Shown here: piece after piece, positions 14,351-21,208 of the stretch
How positions within the stretch are numbered: position 1 is the stretch's first letter
Layout of the letters: each line of letters opens with the position of its first letter
DNA from: an uncultured Oscillospiraceae bacterium
Lineage (GTDB): Bacteria > Bacillota > Clostridia > Oscillospirales > Oscillospiraceae
Length of the DNA: 39,934 nt
Assembly: GCA_944385795.1 (NCBI GenBank)
Contig: CALWYP010000110.1
Location: 1 to 39,934 of the forward strand
Direction: 5' to 3'
Translations under genes and position numbers: made by a program
The notes under the pieces: generated by a model
What the model saw: only the letters and a program-made list of their open reading frames with translations
Database searches by the model: none
Told to the model about the DNA's origin: nothing

Positions 14351-14373
14351 GAAATATCCGGAGGTGCCAGGCT

Positions 14374-14592
14374 ATGAAGAAGAGCTACAAGATAGAGGTC
14401 GACTGCGCGAACTGCGCGAACCTGATGGAGGGCGCGGCGAAGGGCGTCGAGGGCGTGCAGGACTGCGTGGTGAACTATATGACGCTCAAGATGAGCGTTG
14501 AGTTCGCCGATGGCGCCGACCCCGCCGACGTCATGCAGAAGGTCAGCAGGGCCTGCAAGAGGATAGAGCCCGACTGCGAGATATACATATAA
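14374..14592 (+). CDS. free-standing HMA domain (metal chaperone-like) for the Zn/Cd ATPase
   Basis: This encodes 72 residues; the ATG at 14374 has GGAGGTG upstream. The heavy-metal-associated fold has VDCANCANLMEGAAKGVEG in place of the usual GMTCxxC, the variant typical of Zn/Cd-transport HMA domains in Clostridia. C-terminal Cys residues (RACKRIEPDCEI) add possible ligands. The following ATPase lacks its own N-terminal HMA, so this looks like the domain split off into a separate gene. Expression should be induced by metal through the upstream dyad. Confidence 0.87.
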   Translation: MKKSYKIEVDCANCANLMEGAAKGVEGVQDCVVNYMTLKMSVEFADGADPADVMQKVSRACKRIEPDCEIYI

Positions 14593-14665
14593 ACCCGTCC
14601 GGCGGCGCATTGCCGGCGGGCGCAGCGCGCGCTGCGCGTGATTTTATTTTGAGGGGATGGCTTGA

Positions 14666-16678
14666 ATGCTTGAGATATTTGAGTCCGCTTTTGTAGCGGC
14701 GGCGGCGCTGCTCTCCGCGGGGCTGCTGGTTGCGCTTCGCCGGCCGGGGGCGCTGACCGCGAGGCAGAAGAAGTCGCTCCGGCGCATCTTCGGCGCTTCC
14801 GTGCTGCTGATACTGCTCCTGGCGGCGGACGGGGCCTTCGACGCCCTGGGCGGCGCCGGGCGCTGGGCGCGCCTGGGCTGCTACCTCGCCGTATATGTAC
14901 TTATAGGCTACGATATACTCTCCAAGGCCGCGAAGGGCGTGATAAACGGCCGGCTCCTGGACGAGAACTTCCTGATGGCCGTGGCCTCGCTTGGCGCGCT
15001 GGGCCTCGCGGTCTATCAGGACGGGGACTATATGGAGTCCATAGCCGTCATGCTTTTCTACCAGATAGGCGAGTGGTTTGAGAGCTACGCCGTGGGCAAG
15101 TCCCGGCGCAGCATCTCCGAGCTCATGGATATACGGCCCGACTACGCCAATGTGGAGCGCGGCGGCGGCCTGGAGCGCGTTGACCCCGGCGAGGTAGGGA
15201 TAGGCGGCGTGATAGTCGTGCAGCCGGGCGAGAAGGTGCCCATAGACGGCCTGGTGATCGAGGGCTCCAGCGCGCTGGACACGACGGCGCTCACCGGCGA
15301 GAGCCTCCCGCGCGAGGTGAAGGCCGGGGACGAGGTGCTGAGCGGCTGCATCAACATGAGCGGCGTGCTGCGCGTGCGGACGACGAAGGAGTTCGGCGAG
15401 AGCACGGTCAGCAAGATACTCGACCTCGTCGAGAACGCCTCCTCCCGCAAGAGCCGGAGCGAGGACTTCATAAGCCGCTTCGCCAGGGTTTACACCCCCG
15501 CCGTGTGCGGCAGCGCCCTGGCCCTCGCGGTCATACCGCCCCTGGTGCGCGTGTTCGCCCTGGGCCTGCCCGGCGGCTGGGAGACCTGGCTCTACCGCGC
15601 GCTGTCCTTCCTAGTGGCCAGCTGCCCCTGCGCCCTGGTTATCAGCATACCGCTGAGCTTCTTCGCCGGCATAGGCGGGGCCAGCAGGCAGGGCGTGCTG
15701 GTCAAGGGCTCCAACTACCTCGAGGCGTTGAGCAAGACCTCCACCGTCGTCTTTGACAAGACCGGCACGCTTACGAAGGGCGTCTTTGAGGTCAACGGCA
15801 TACACCACAGCCAGTATTCAGACGAAGAGCTCGTGGAATACGCCGCCCTGGCTGAGAGCGCGAGCTCGCACCCGATAAGCAAGAGCCTCCAGCGCGCATA
15901 CGGCCGGGAGATCGACCGCTCCCGCGTCACGGACATACGCGAGCTGGGCGGCGAGGGCGTCACCGCCGTGGTAGACGGGCACAGCGTTGCCGCGGGCAAC
16001 GATAAGCTCATGGACGCCGTAGGCGTCAACTACATAGAGTGCCACGGCCTCGGCACGGTCATACACATGGCCATAGACGGCGAGTACGCAGGGCACATAC
16101 TTATCAGCGACGTCATAAAGCCGCGCTCCGCCCAGGCCGTTTCCGCCCTGCGCGCTGCGGGCGTAAAGGAGACGGTCATGCTCAGCGGCGACAGCGCGCG
16201 CGTGGCCGAGGGCGTGGGGAAAGAGCTGGGCATAGGCCGCTCCTTCGGCGGGCTGATGCCCGGGGACAAGGTCGCCAAGGTGGAGGAGCTGCTCGCCGCC
16301 CAGGAGCCCGGCGGCTGCCTCGCCTTCGTGGGCGACGGGATAAACGACGCGCCCGTGCTCTCCCGCGCGGACATAGGCATAGCCATGGGCGCTATGGGCT
16401 CCGACGCCGCGATAGAGGCCGCTGACGTGGTGCTTATGGACGACGACCCGATGAAGATTGTCACCGCAATACGCATAGCCCGCAAATGCCTGCGCATAGT
16501 CTATGAGAACATCGTCGGCGCCATCTCCATCAAGATAGCCTGCCTCGCGCTGGTCGCCGCCGGCGCCGCCGGCATGTGGCTCGCCGTCTTTGCCGACGTC
16601 GGCGTCATGGTCATCGCCGTCCTGAACGCCATCCGGGCCCGGCAGTACGGCGGACGCCGGGCGGAAATGCGGGACTGA
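14666..16678 (+). CDS. heavy-metal P1B-type ATPase, Zn2+/Cd2+/Pb2+ export type
   Basis: This encodes 670 residues; the ATG at 14666 has GAGGGG nine bases upstream. The landmarks are the actuator TALTGESLPR, the metal-site SCPCALV in helix 6 (C320), phosphorylation at DKTGTLTKG (D364), [13 protein letters not shown], and a last-helix FADVGVMVIAVLNAIRA whose Asp is typical of Zn/Cd pumps. About eight helices span the membrane. It exports soft divalent cations at the cost of ATP. No HMA domain is attached; the separate HMA gene upstream supplies it. The 73-base gap between them holds a GCGCAGCG/CGCTGCGC hairpin that may adjust the ratio of the two products. Confidence 0.94.
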   Translation: MLEIFESAFVAAAALLSAGLLVALRRPGALTARQKKSLRRIFGASVLLILLLAADGAFDALGGAGRWARLGCYLAVYVLIGYDILSKAAKGVINGRLLDENFLMAVASLGALGLAVYQDGDYMESIAVMLFYQIGEWFESYAVGKSRRSISELMDIRPDYANVERGGGLERVDPGEVGIGGVIVVQPGEKVPIDGLVIEGSSALDTTALTGESLPREVKAGDEVLSGCINMSGVLRVRTTKEFGESTVSKILDLVENASSRKSRSEDFISRFARVYTPAVCGSALALAVIPPLVRVFALGLPGGWETWLYRALSFLVASCPCALVISIPLSFFAGIGGASRQGVLVKGSNYLEALSKTSTVVFDKTGTLTKGVFEVNGIHHSQYSDEELVEYAALAESASSHPISKSLQRAYGREIDRSRVTDIRELGGEGVTAVVDGHSVAAGNDKLMDAVGVNYIECHGLGTVIHMAIDGEYAGHILISDVIKPRSAQAVSALRAAGVKETVMLSGDSARVAEGVGKELGIGRSFGGLMPGDKVAKVEELLAAQEPGGCLAFVGDGINDAPVLSRADIGIAMGAMGSDAAIEAADVVLMDDDPMKIVTAIRIARKCLRIVYENIVGAISIKIACLALVAAGAAGMWLAVFADVGVMVIAVLNAIRARQYGGRRAEMRD

Positions 16679-16725
16679 GGAAAACGCCGCAGCACGGCCG
16701 GCCGGTAAGTTATTCAGGTGGTATT

Positions 16726-17448
16726 ATGGATTTTGATTTAGGCTATTTCCTCGCCGGGCTGCGCGCGCCGGGGCTTTCGCCCCGCTATGTGCCGGAGACG
16801 GGCTCCACGAACGACGACCTGCTGGCCGAAGCCTCGCTGCCCGAGGGCGCCGTGCTCATCGCCGGGAGGCAGAGCGCCGGGCGCGGCCGCATGGGCCGGG
16901 GCTTCGCCTCGCCGGAGGGCGGGCTGTATATGAGCGTGCTGCTCCGGCCCGAGCCCGCCGCGGCGGAGCATATAACGGCGCGCGCCGCCGTCGCCGCGGC
17001 TCTGGCGATAGAAGGCGTTTCGGGCCGTAAAACCGGCATAAAGTGGGTGAACGACATACTGATTGACGGCAAAAAGGCCTGCGGCATACTCGCCTCGGCC
17101 CGGGCCGGCGACGGCCTCGCCGTGGCGCTGGGTTTCGGCGTGAACGTCTCCGCCGTGCCCGAGGGCCTTGAGGACACGGCCTGCGCCGTCTTCGCGGACC
17201 CGCCCGGGCGGGCGAGGGAGGCGCTTGCGGCGGCCATACTCAACGCATATTTCTTGGGAGCGCAGGACGTCTTCGAGGAGTACGCGCGCCGCTGCGTAAG
17301 CCTCGGCCGCGCCGTCACCGTCCGTTCGCCCGCCGGGGAGTACCCGGCCCGCGCCGTGGCCCTGGACAGGGGCTTCCGCCTGGTCGTGGAGCGCGGGGAC
17401 GGGAGCCGGACGGCCCTCGACTCCGGGGAAGCCAGCGTGAAGATATGA
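16726..17448 (+). CDS. birA: biotin--[acetyl-CoA-carboxylase] ligase, monofunctional
   Basis: This encodes 240 residues; the ATG at 16726 follows CAGGTGG. The catalytic core is clear: ETGSTNDDL, the biotinyl-AMP loop GRQSAGRGRMGRGF, KWVNDILIDGKKACGIL and GFGVNVS, then a small C-terminal SH3-like domain. It attaches biotin to the BCCP subunit of carboxylases. The N-terminal helix-turn-helix of bifunctional BirA is absent, so it should not repress biotin genes. It follows the metal ATPase by 47 bases with no promoter that I can see. Confidence 0.93.
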   Translation: MDFDLGYFLAGLRAPGLSPRYVPETGSTNDDLLAEASLPEGAVLIAGRQSAGRGRMGRGFASPEGGLYMSVLLRPEPAAAEHITARAAVAAALAIEGVSGRKTGIKWVNDILIDGKKACGILASARAGDGLAVALGFGVNVSAVPEGLEDTACAVFADPPGRAREALAAAILNAYFLGAQDVFEEYARRCVSLGRAVTVRSPAGEYPARAVALDRGFRLVVERGDGSRTALDSGEASVKI

Positions 17449-17452
17449 AAAG

Positions 17453-17480
17453 GGCCCCGGGCGCTGCGCCCGGGGCCTTC
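17453..17480. terminator. hairpin between convergent genes
   Basis: A GC-rich stem (17453-17462 with 17468-17477), loop GCTGC, preceded by AAAAG and followed by TTCGCG. It probably ends birA and the convergent dehydratase operon. The T tract is stronger on the minus strand. Confidence 0.7.
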
Positions 17481-17485
17481 GCGTC

Positions 17486-17749
17486 TTAGAATTTTACAAA
17501 GCCGGTCTTGCTGTTGGCCGGATAGCCCAGCGTCCAGAGCCCTTCCTTCCCGCAGCGCGGGCAGGGCTTGCCGCCGAGCTCGTCTATGTAGGCCTCGGCG
17601 CGCATGACGTACATGTTCGTCTTGGCGAGGCAGCCGCAGCCCCCGCAGTAGACGAGGTAGTTGGCGAAGCTGTCGTACTCGCCCTTTTCGCGCGCGGCGA
17701 GCTCCTCGGCAGTCAGCGGCCTGGGGACGATGTTAGCGTTCACAACCAT
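17486..17749 (-). CDS. small zinc-ribbon-like protein in the dehydratase operon
   Basis: This encodes 87 residues; the ATG at 17749 has GAGGTGG upstream and lies nine bases after the tiny membrane protein gene. Two Cys pairs, YCGGCGCL and PCPRCGKEG, are spaced as in a zinc ribbon or rubredoxin-like knuckle. I do not recognise the family. As the last gene of a 2-hydroxyacyl-CoA dehydratase operon it might assist cluster assembly or electron delivery, but that is speculation from position alone. Confidence 0.72.
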   Translation of the reverse strand: MVVNANIVPRPLTAEELAAREKGEYDSFANYLVYCGGCGCLAKTNMYVMRAEAYIDELGGKPCPRCGKEGLWTLGYPANSKTGFVKF

Positions 17750-17758
17750 GGCGCCACC

Positions 17759-17917
17759 TCATATGACGTGCTCTATGCTGCGCGCGTCGTAGTGCTTGTT
17801 GAGGAAGGGGATGATGACGCCGTGCATGAGCTTCATGTCAAGATTGTAGTAATATACGGCGAACAGGCCGCCCAGCAGGGCCAAAAGCCCTGCCAGGATT
17901 TTCAAGAATATCTTCAT
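17759..17917 (-). CDS. tiny single-span membrane protein paired with the dehydratase (copy B)
   Basis: This encodes 52 residues. The ATG at 17917 has AAGGAGG at ideal spacing; the longer open frame upstream is not supported. One helix spans residues about 4-24 (LKILAGLLALLGGLFAVYYY), followed by NLDMKLMHGVIIPFLNKHYD. It is clearly homologous to the 65-residue protein at 823-1020, including GLFAV.Y, LD.K, PFL.KHYD. Both copies directly follow an alpha-type dehydratase gene. The function is unknown; a membrane tether or small regulatory subunit is a reasonable hypothesis. Confidence 0.85.
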   Translation of the reverse strand: MKIFLKILAGLLALLGGLFAVYYYNLDMKLMHGVIIPFLNKHYDARSIEHVI

Positions 17918-18127
17918 GCAGTCCTCCTTAATAGAAAAGCCTCGCTTAAGTTTCGCCGCGCTGACATGCAATCCATTTTTCCCGAGGGCGTGTACCTCGG
18001 GAAAATACCGCTTGCGCGTCAAGTGTGTTCGCGCCTTCGGTGCGGACGCGCGCAGACGCGCGGCATGTGCCATGGCGCTCCGCGCCGGGCGCTTCAATCT
18101 AAACGGACAAAGTCCGTTTGATTGAGC
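17918..18127 (-). other. structured 210-base spacer inside the dehydratase operon
   Basis: This spacer has no credible coding frame but three hairpins: AAACGGAC/GTCCGTTT (18101-18119) immediately after the alpha-subunit stop, GTTCGCGCC/GGTGCGGAC (18027-18047, with wobble pairs), and an 11-bp perfect TTTTCCCGAGG/CCTCGGGAAAA (17977-18005). None is followed by a good T tract on the minus strand, so these look more like mRNA processing or stability elements than terminators. Confidence 0.6.
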
Positions 18128-19732
18128 TCACCATCCGGCGTCGTCGTCGAAGGTTTCCAGCGTCGGGTCGAGCGGCTCTTCGCCGAGCACGGTGCGCATG
18201 TAGTCGTTGACCGCCTTGCGCGCCTCGGCGGGCGGGACGGTGCGGTAGTCCATGAGCGCGTGGGGCAGCCAGCATATCTTGAACTCGTCCGAATGGCGGC
18301 GGAACTCCTCCTCTATGAGGCCCTGGCAGCCGGCCATGCCCTTGCAGCCTATGTCGTCGTACATGACTATCATGTCGCAGTTGAACTTGCGCGCCGTCTC
18401 GAAGACCTGCAAGATGTGGCGGTTGCCGCCCACGGTGTGGGTGCGCATGGGCGTGCGGGCGTACCAGTCGGCCACGTCGCTCATCATCTCGTCGCGGTCA
18501 GAGGTGTCCACAAGGTTGTGGCCCGTGAGCGAGTCCATATTTATAATGGGCGCTATGCCCCAGCAGGTGTAGAGCCAGTTCGCCACCTGGCAGTTGTAGG
18601 TTGAGCCGCAGCTCCACATTACGGCGCGGTGGCGCGCGTAGGGCACGGTGTTTATACCCTTCCTCACGCCCTTGTTGAAGAGCTTGAGTATCTTGGCGCT
18701 CTCGCGCTCGAAGTACCTGTTCGCGCTCTGCTGGTAGAAGTATATCCGGAAGAAGCCCTGGCACACGCCGTTCATGCCTATCGTGTTGGTGGTGGCGTAG
18801 ATGTCCCAGCGCTCCAGCTCCTCGCGCGTCACCTGGTTCACGCGCTCGATGCCGTCGCGGAAGGCGTCCCAGTTGAACTTCTCGCCGGTCTGCTCCTCGA
18901 CGAACCTGATGGCCTCGTAGACCTCGTGTACGCCCAGCTCCTTGGTCGTGGGGTCGTCGTACATAAGCGGCGTCACAAAGGCGTGCACGGCCTTGCTCCC
19001 GTTGCCCGAGAGCTCGCGGTACATGACCGCGTTGTCCATCATGTTGGCGTCGCAGGGGTTGTTCGTGCACAGCCAGAAGTTGCCTATATCCGGGTACTCA
19101 TGCTCCACGGCCACGCCCACCTCCACGAGCGGGAGGGTGCACATGTCCTGCGGTATGCCGACGGAGACGCTCTGGTCTATGTAGTAGGCGCCCATCTGCT
19201 TTATCATGAGCGGCAGCATGAAGGCGCACTGCTGGTTGATGTTGACCGAGTCCCAGCCCGGGAAGCCGAGCATGATGTGCCTGGGCAGGGTGTAGTCGAA
19301 GGCGACGGTCTTGGCCGTGTACTTCGTCTCGCCTAGCTTGCGGTCGGCGCGTATCATCTTCCAGAGTATGTCCACCGTGTCCGAAATCATGGCGTTGAGG
19401 GCGTGGCGGTCGCAGCGGAGCATCAGCCCGCGGTCGCCCGCAATCCACTTGTCCACCATGTGCGGCGCGGCCAGGTAGCTGCTCAGCCAGCGGTAGCGCC
19501 AGAAGGCGCGCAGTATGCGCACCGGGTTTTTCGCCGCGAAGGCGCCCATCTTCAGCCAGGTGGCCAGCCACCAGCCGAAGTCGTAGGCCGTGTCCGCCAC
19601 GCCGCGCCACTCGCGCCGGTCGTAGATATTCGTGCCCTCTATGTACCTGTCGCCGATGTAGTGGCATTTCCCGTCGCCCTTGAGGAAGCTCCTCAAGGTC
19701 GGGTAACGCTCCTTAAACGGTCTTTTCTTCAC
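18128..19732 (-). CDS. 2-hydroxyacyl-CoA dehydratase, alpha-type subunit
   Basis: This encodes 534 residues from GTG 19732, 11 bases after the partner gene stop. The family core is visible through LCTNNPCDANMMDN, RFVEEQTGEKFNWD, VMWSCGSTYNC, NMDSL and MYDDIGCKGMAG; the Cys residues are candidates for [4Fe-4S] ligands. It is longer than typical HgdA (about 475 residues), with an N-terminal ~100-residue segment rich in Trp and Arg. With the beta-type partner it should form the heterodimer that dehydrates (R)-2-hydroxyacyl-CoA or reduces an aromatic CoA ester. It is paralogous to the truncated gene at 1-810. The ATP-dependent activator is not nearby. Confidence 0.9.
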   Translation of the reverse strand: MKKRPFKERYPTLRSFLKGDGKCHYIGDRYIEGTNIYDRREWRGVADTAYDFGWWLATWLKMGAFAAKNPVRILRAFWRYRWLSSYLAAPHMVDKWIAGDRGLMLRCDRHALNAMISDTVDILWKMIRADRKLGETKYTAKTVAFDYTLPRHIMLGFPGWDSVNINQQCAFMLPLMIKQMGAYYIDQSVSVGIPQDMCTLPLVEVGVAVEHEYPDIGNFWLCTNNPCDANMMDNAVMYRELSGNGSKAVHAFVTPLMYDDPTTKELGVHEVYEAIRFVEEQTGEKFNWDAFRDGIERVNQVTREELERWDIYATTNTIGMNGVCQGFFRIYFYQQSANRYFERESAKILKLFNKGVRKGINTVPYARHRAVMWSCGSTYNCQVANWLYTCWGIAPIINMDSLTGHNLVDTSDRDEMMSDVADWYARTPMRTHTVGGNRHILQVFETARKFNCDMIVMYDDIGCKGMAGCQGLIEEEFRRHSDEFKICWLPHALMDYRTVPPAEARKAVNDYMRTVLGEEPLDPTLETFDDDAGW

Positions 19733-19743
19733 GCCAGCACCCC

Positions 19744-20943
19744 CTAAATCGCGCCCTGTATGCGCTTTATCTCAAGCGACTCCACAAAGGCCTGGAACCG
19801 CGTGCGCAGCTGGCCGGCCGCGGCCGTGGTGTAGTCGCGTTCTATCTGGCAGACGGGCAGCGTGCCCGGCACCTCGTAGCCCTCGGTGAGCCACATGGCG
19901 TCCTGGGCCCGCTCGTAGCCCCAGTACTCGCAGAACTTCATGCTCTCGACTATGAGCCCCTCGGCGCCGTACTCCTTCGCCTTTTCATAGACGTAGTTCT
20001 TGCGCTCTATGAGCGGCTTGGGGCCCATCGCCCTCGGGCAGTGGTTGTGCCACAGGTAGTGCCGCGCAATGGCGTGCAGCGGCGCTTCGCCCTCGCGCAC
20101 CTCTATCTCCTCGCGGCCGGGCATCGACCCGAAGCAGTAGCGGTCGGCGCAGACATAGGCCCCGCACATCTCGAGCATCTTCGTGAACTCGGGGTCGTCG
20201 ATCTCGGAGCCCACGACCATCACCCTCGCGCGGAACCAGGGCTTCGGCTCCGGCTCGCGGGACTTCAGCTCCTCCAGCGTCTCGCGCAGCAGCGGCAGTA
20301 TCTTGTCCTTGGGGCAGGTGAGGGAGCAAAGCTGCATCACGGCGAACTCATAGCCGGTGATGGCCGGGTTCTCCGCCTTGCGCATACCGCCCATGGCGTT
20401 CATGACGCGGCAGAGCTCGTTGTGCCGCTCTATGGCCTCCGTCAGCGCACCGTCGGAGAAGTCCACGCCGTAGGCCCTCTCCAGCGGCTCCACGATCTTC
20501 TGCCTGAGCTGGCGCTCATAATAGCCCTCGTGCCACTCGCTGCGGTTTATGGGCACGTCCAGGCAGGACACGAAGAACTTTTCGCCGGGGATGAGCTCGC
20601 AGTACTCAAAATACTGCTCCATGCGGTTCATCGTGGTGCAGCACTCCTGGCCGAGCAGGGCGGAAATGAAGTTGTAGCCGCCCTCGAAGGCCCGCTCGAG
20701 TATGCTCTTGGAGTAGGGACAGGAGCGGTTGGTCATGTAGTAGGTAGCCATGTCCGGGCTGGCGCAGCCGGGCGCGCGCAGCCTTACGCCAAAGCAGCCG
20801 GGCACGTCCAGCAGCACCTCGGGTATGTGCGAGCAGTTGTAGGCCAGGGCGAGACGGCCCTCGGCGCAGGCGGCCTTGACCAGCTCGTTGTTCGCCGAGC
20901 GGAGCAGCTCCTCAAACTCTATCATGTGTTTCAGGTCCCGCAA
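19744..20943 (-). CDS. 2-hydroxyacyl-CoA dehydratase, beta-type subunit
   Basis: This encodes 399 residues. The start is TTG 20943, served by AGGGGGG about nine bases upstream; ATG 20925 lacks a ribosome site. The length and the order of motifs fit HgdB/BcrC-type subunits: YNCSHIPEVLLDVPGCFGVRL, CSLTCPKDK, VMVVGSEIDDPEF, and LIVESMKFCEYWGYE with conserved Cys. It would carry one [4Fe-4S] cluster facing the alpha subunit. It is the first gene of a four-gene operon that starts at a consensus promoter 146 bases upstream and has an attenuator-like leader. The substrate is unknown. Confidence 0.9.
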   Translation of the reverse strand: MRDLKHMIEFEELLRSANNELVKAACAEGRLALAYNCSHIPEVLLDVPGCFGVRLRAPGCASPDMATYYMTNRSCPYSKSILERAFEGGYNFISALLGQECCTTMNRMEQYFEYCELIPGEKFFVSCLDVPINRSEWHEGYYERQLRQKIVEPLERAYGVDFSDGALTEAIERHNELCRVMNAMGGMRKAENPAITGYEFAVMQLCSLTCPKDKILPLLRETLEELKSREPEPKPWFRARVMVVGSEIDDPEFTKMLEMCGAYVCADRYCFGSMPGREEIEVREGEAPLHAIARHYLWHNHCPRAMGPKPLIERKNYVYEKAKEYGAEGLIVESMKFCEYWGYERAQDAMWLTEGYEVPGTLPVCQIERDYTTAAAGQLRTRFQAFVESLEIKRIQGAI

Positions 20944-20990
20944 ATTCTTTTACCCCCCTCTTTTTATTCTGGTCAAACCAATGTTGCCGC

Positions 20991-21067
20991 AAATAGCAAA
21001 AACGCCCGACGGAGCCGGCGCAGTCCACTATTCGTAACGCCGCCCATCGGGCACAGTTCGGCTATTT
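20991..21067 (-). promoter_or_regulatory. attenuator-like leader of the dehydratase operon
   Basis: In the minus-strand transcript a ~15-bp stem (GCCCGA.TGGG.CGGCG with its complement, 21052-21004, two-base bulge, 17-base loop) is followed at once by five U (21002-20998). That is an intrinsic terminator placed 55 bases upstream of the first start codon. An outer 7-bp helix, AAATAGC (21067-21061) with GCTATTT (20997-20991), could enclose it. It may be a conditional terminator or the end of a short RNA. It matches no riboswitch class I can recognise by eye. Confidence 0.62.
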
Positions 21068-21088
21068 ACTGACAATCTTGTTATGCGT

Positions 21089-21117
21089 ATTATACTACCA
21101 GTTTTTTAAACAGTCAA
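21089..21117 (-). promoter_or_regulatory. promoter of the dehydratase operon
   Basis: On the minus strand, TTGACT (21117-21112), 17 bases, then TATAAT (21094-21089). This near-consensus element predicts a ~138-base leader before TTG 20943. Confidence 0.82.
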
Positions 21118-21172
21118 TTACTATTGTGCTAAATTGCGTAATAATTCAAGGATTTTAACTATCCTGTCAGAC

Positions 21173-21199
21173 AAAAGGCCCCGCCAATTTGGCGGGGCC
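21173..21199 (-). terminator. terminator of the peptidase operon
   Basis: GGCCCCGCC (21177-21185) pairs with GGCGGGGCC (21191-21199), loop AATTT; on the minus strand it is followed by TTTTGT. It ends the M16 peptidase transcript. Confidence 0.88.
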
Positions 21200-21208
21200 G
21201 TATTTGCT

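Noticed and set aside
20944-21090. A T-box riboswitch in the dehydratase leader.
   Set aside because: A terminator-like stem is present, but no TGGNACCGCG-like antiterminator bulge or stem-I specifier layout could be seen.
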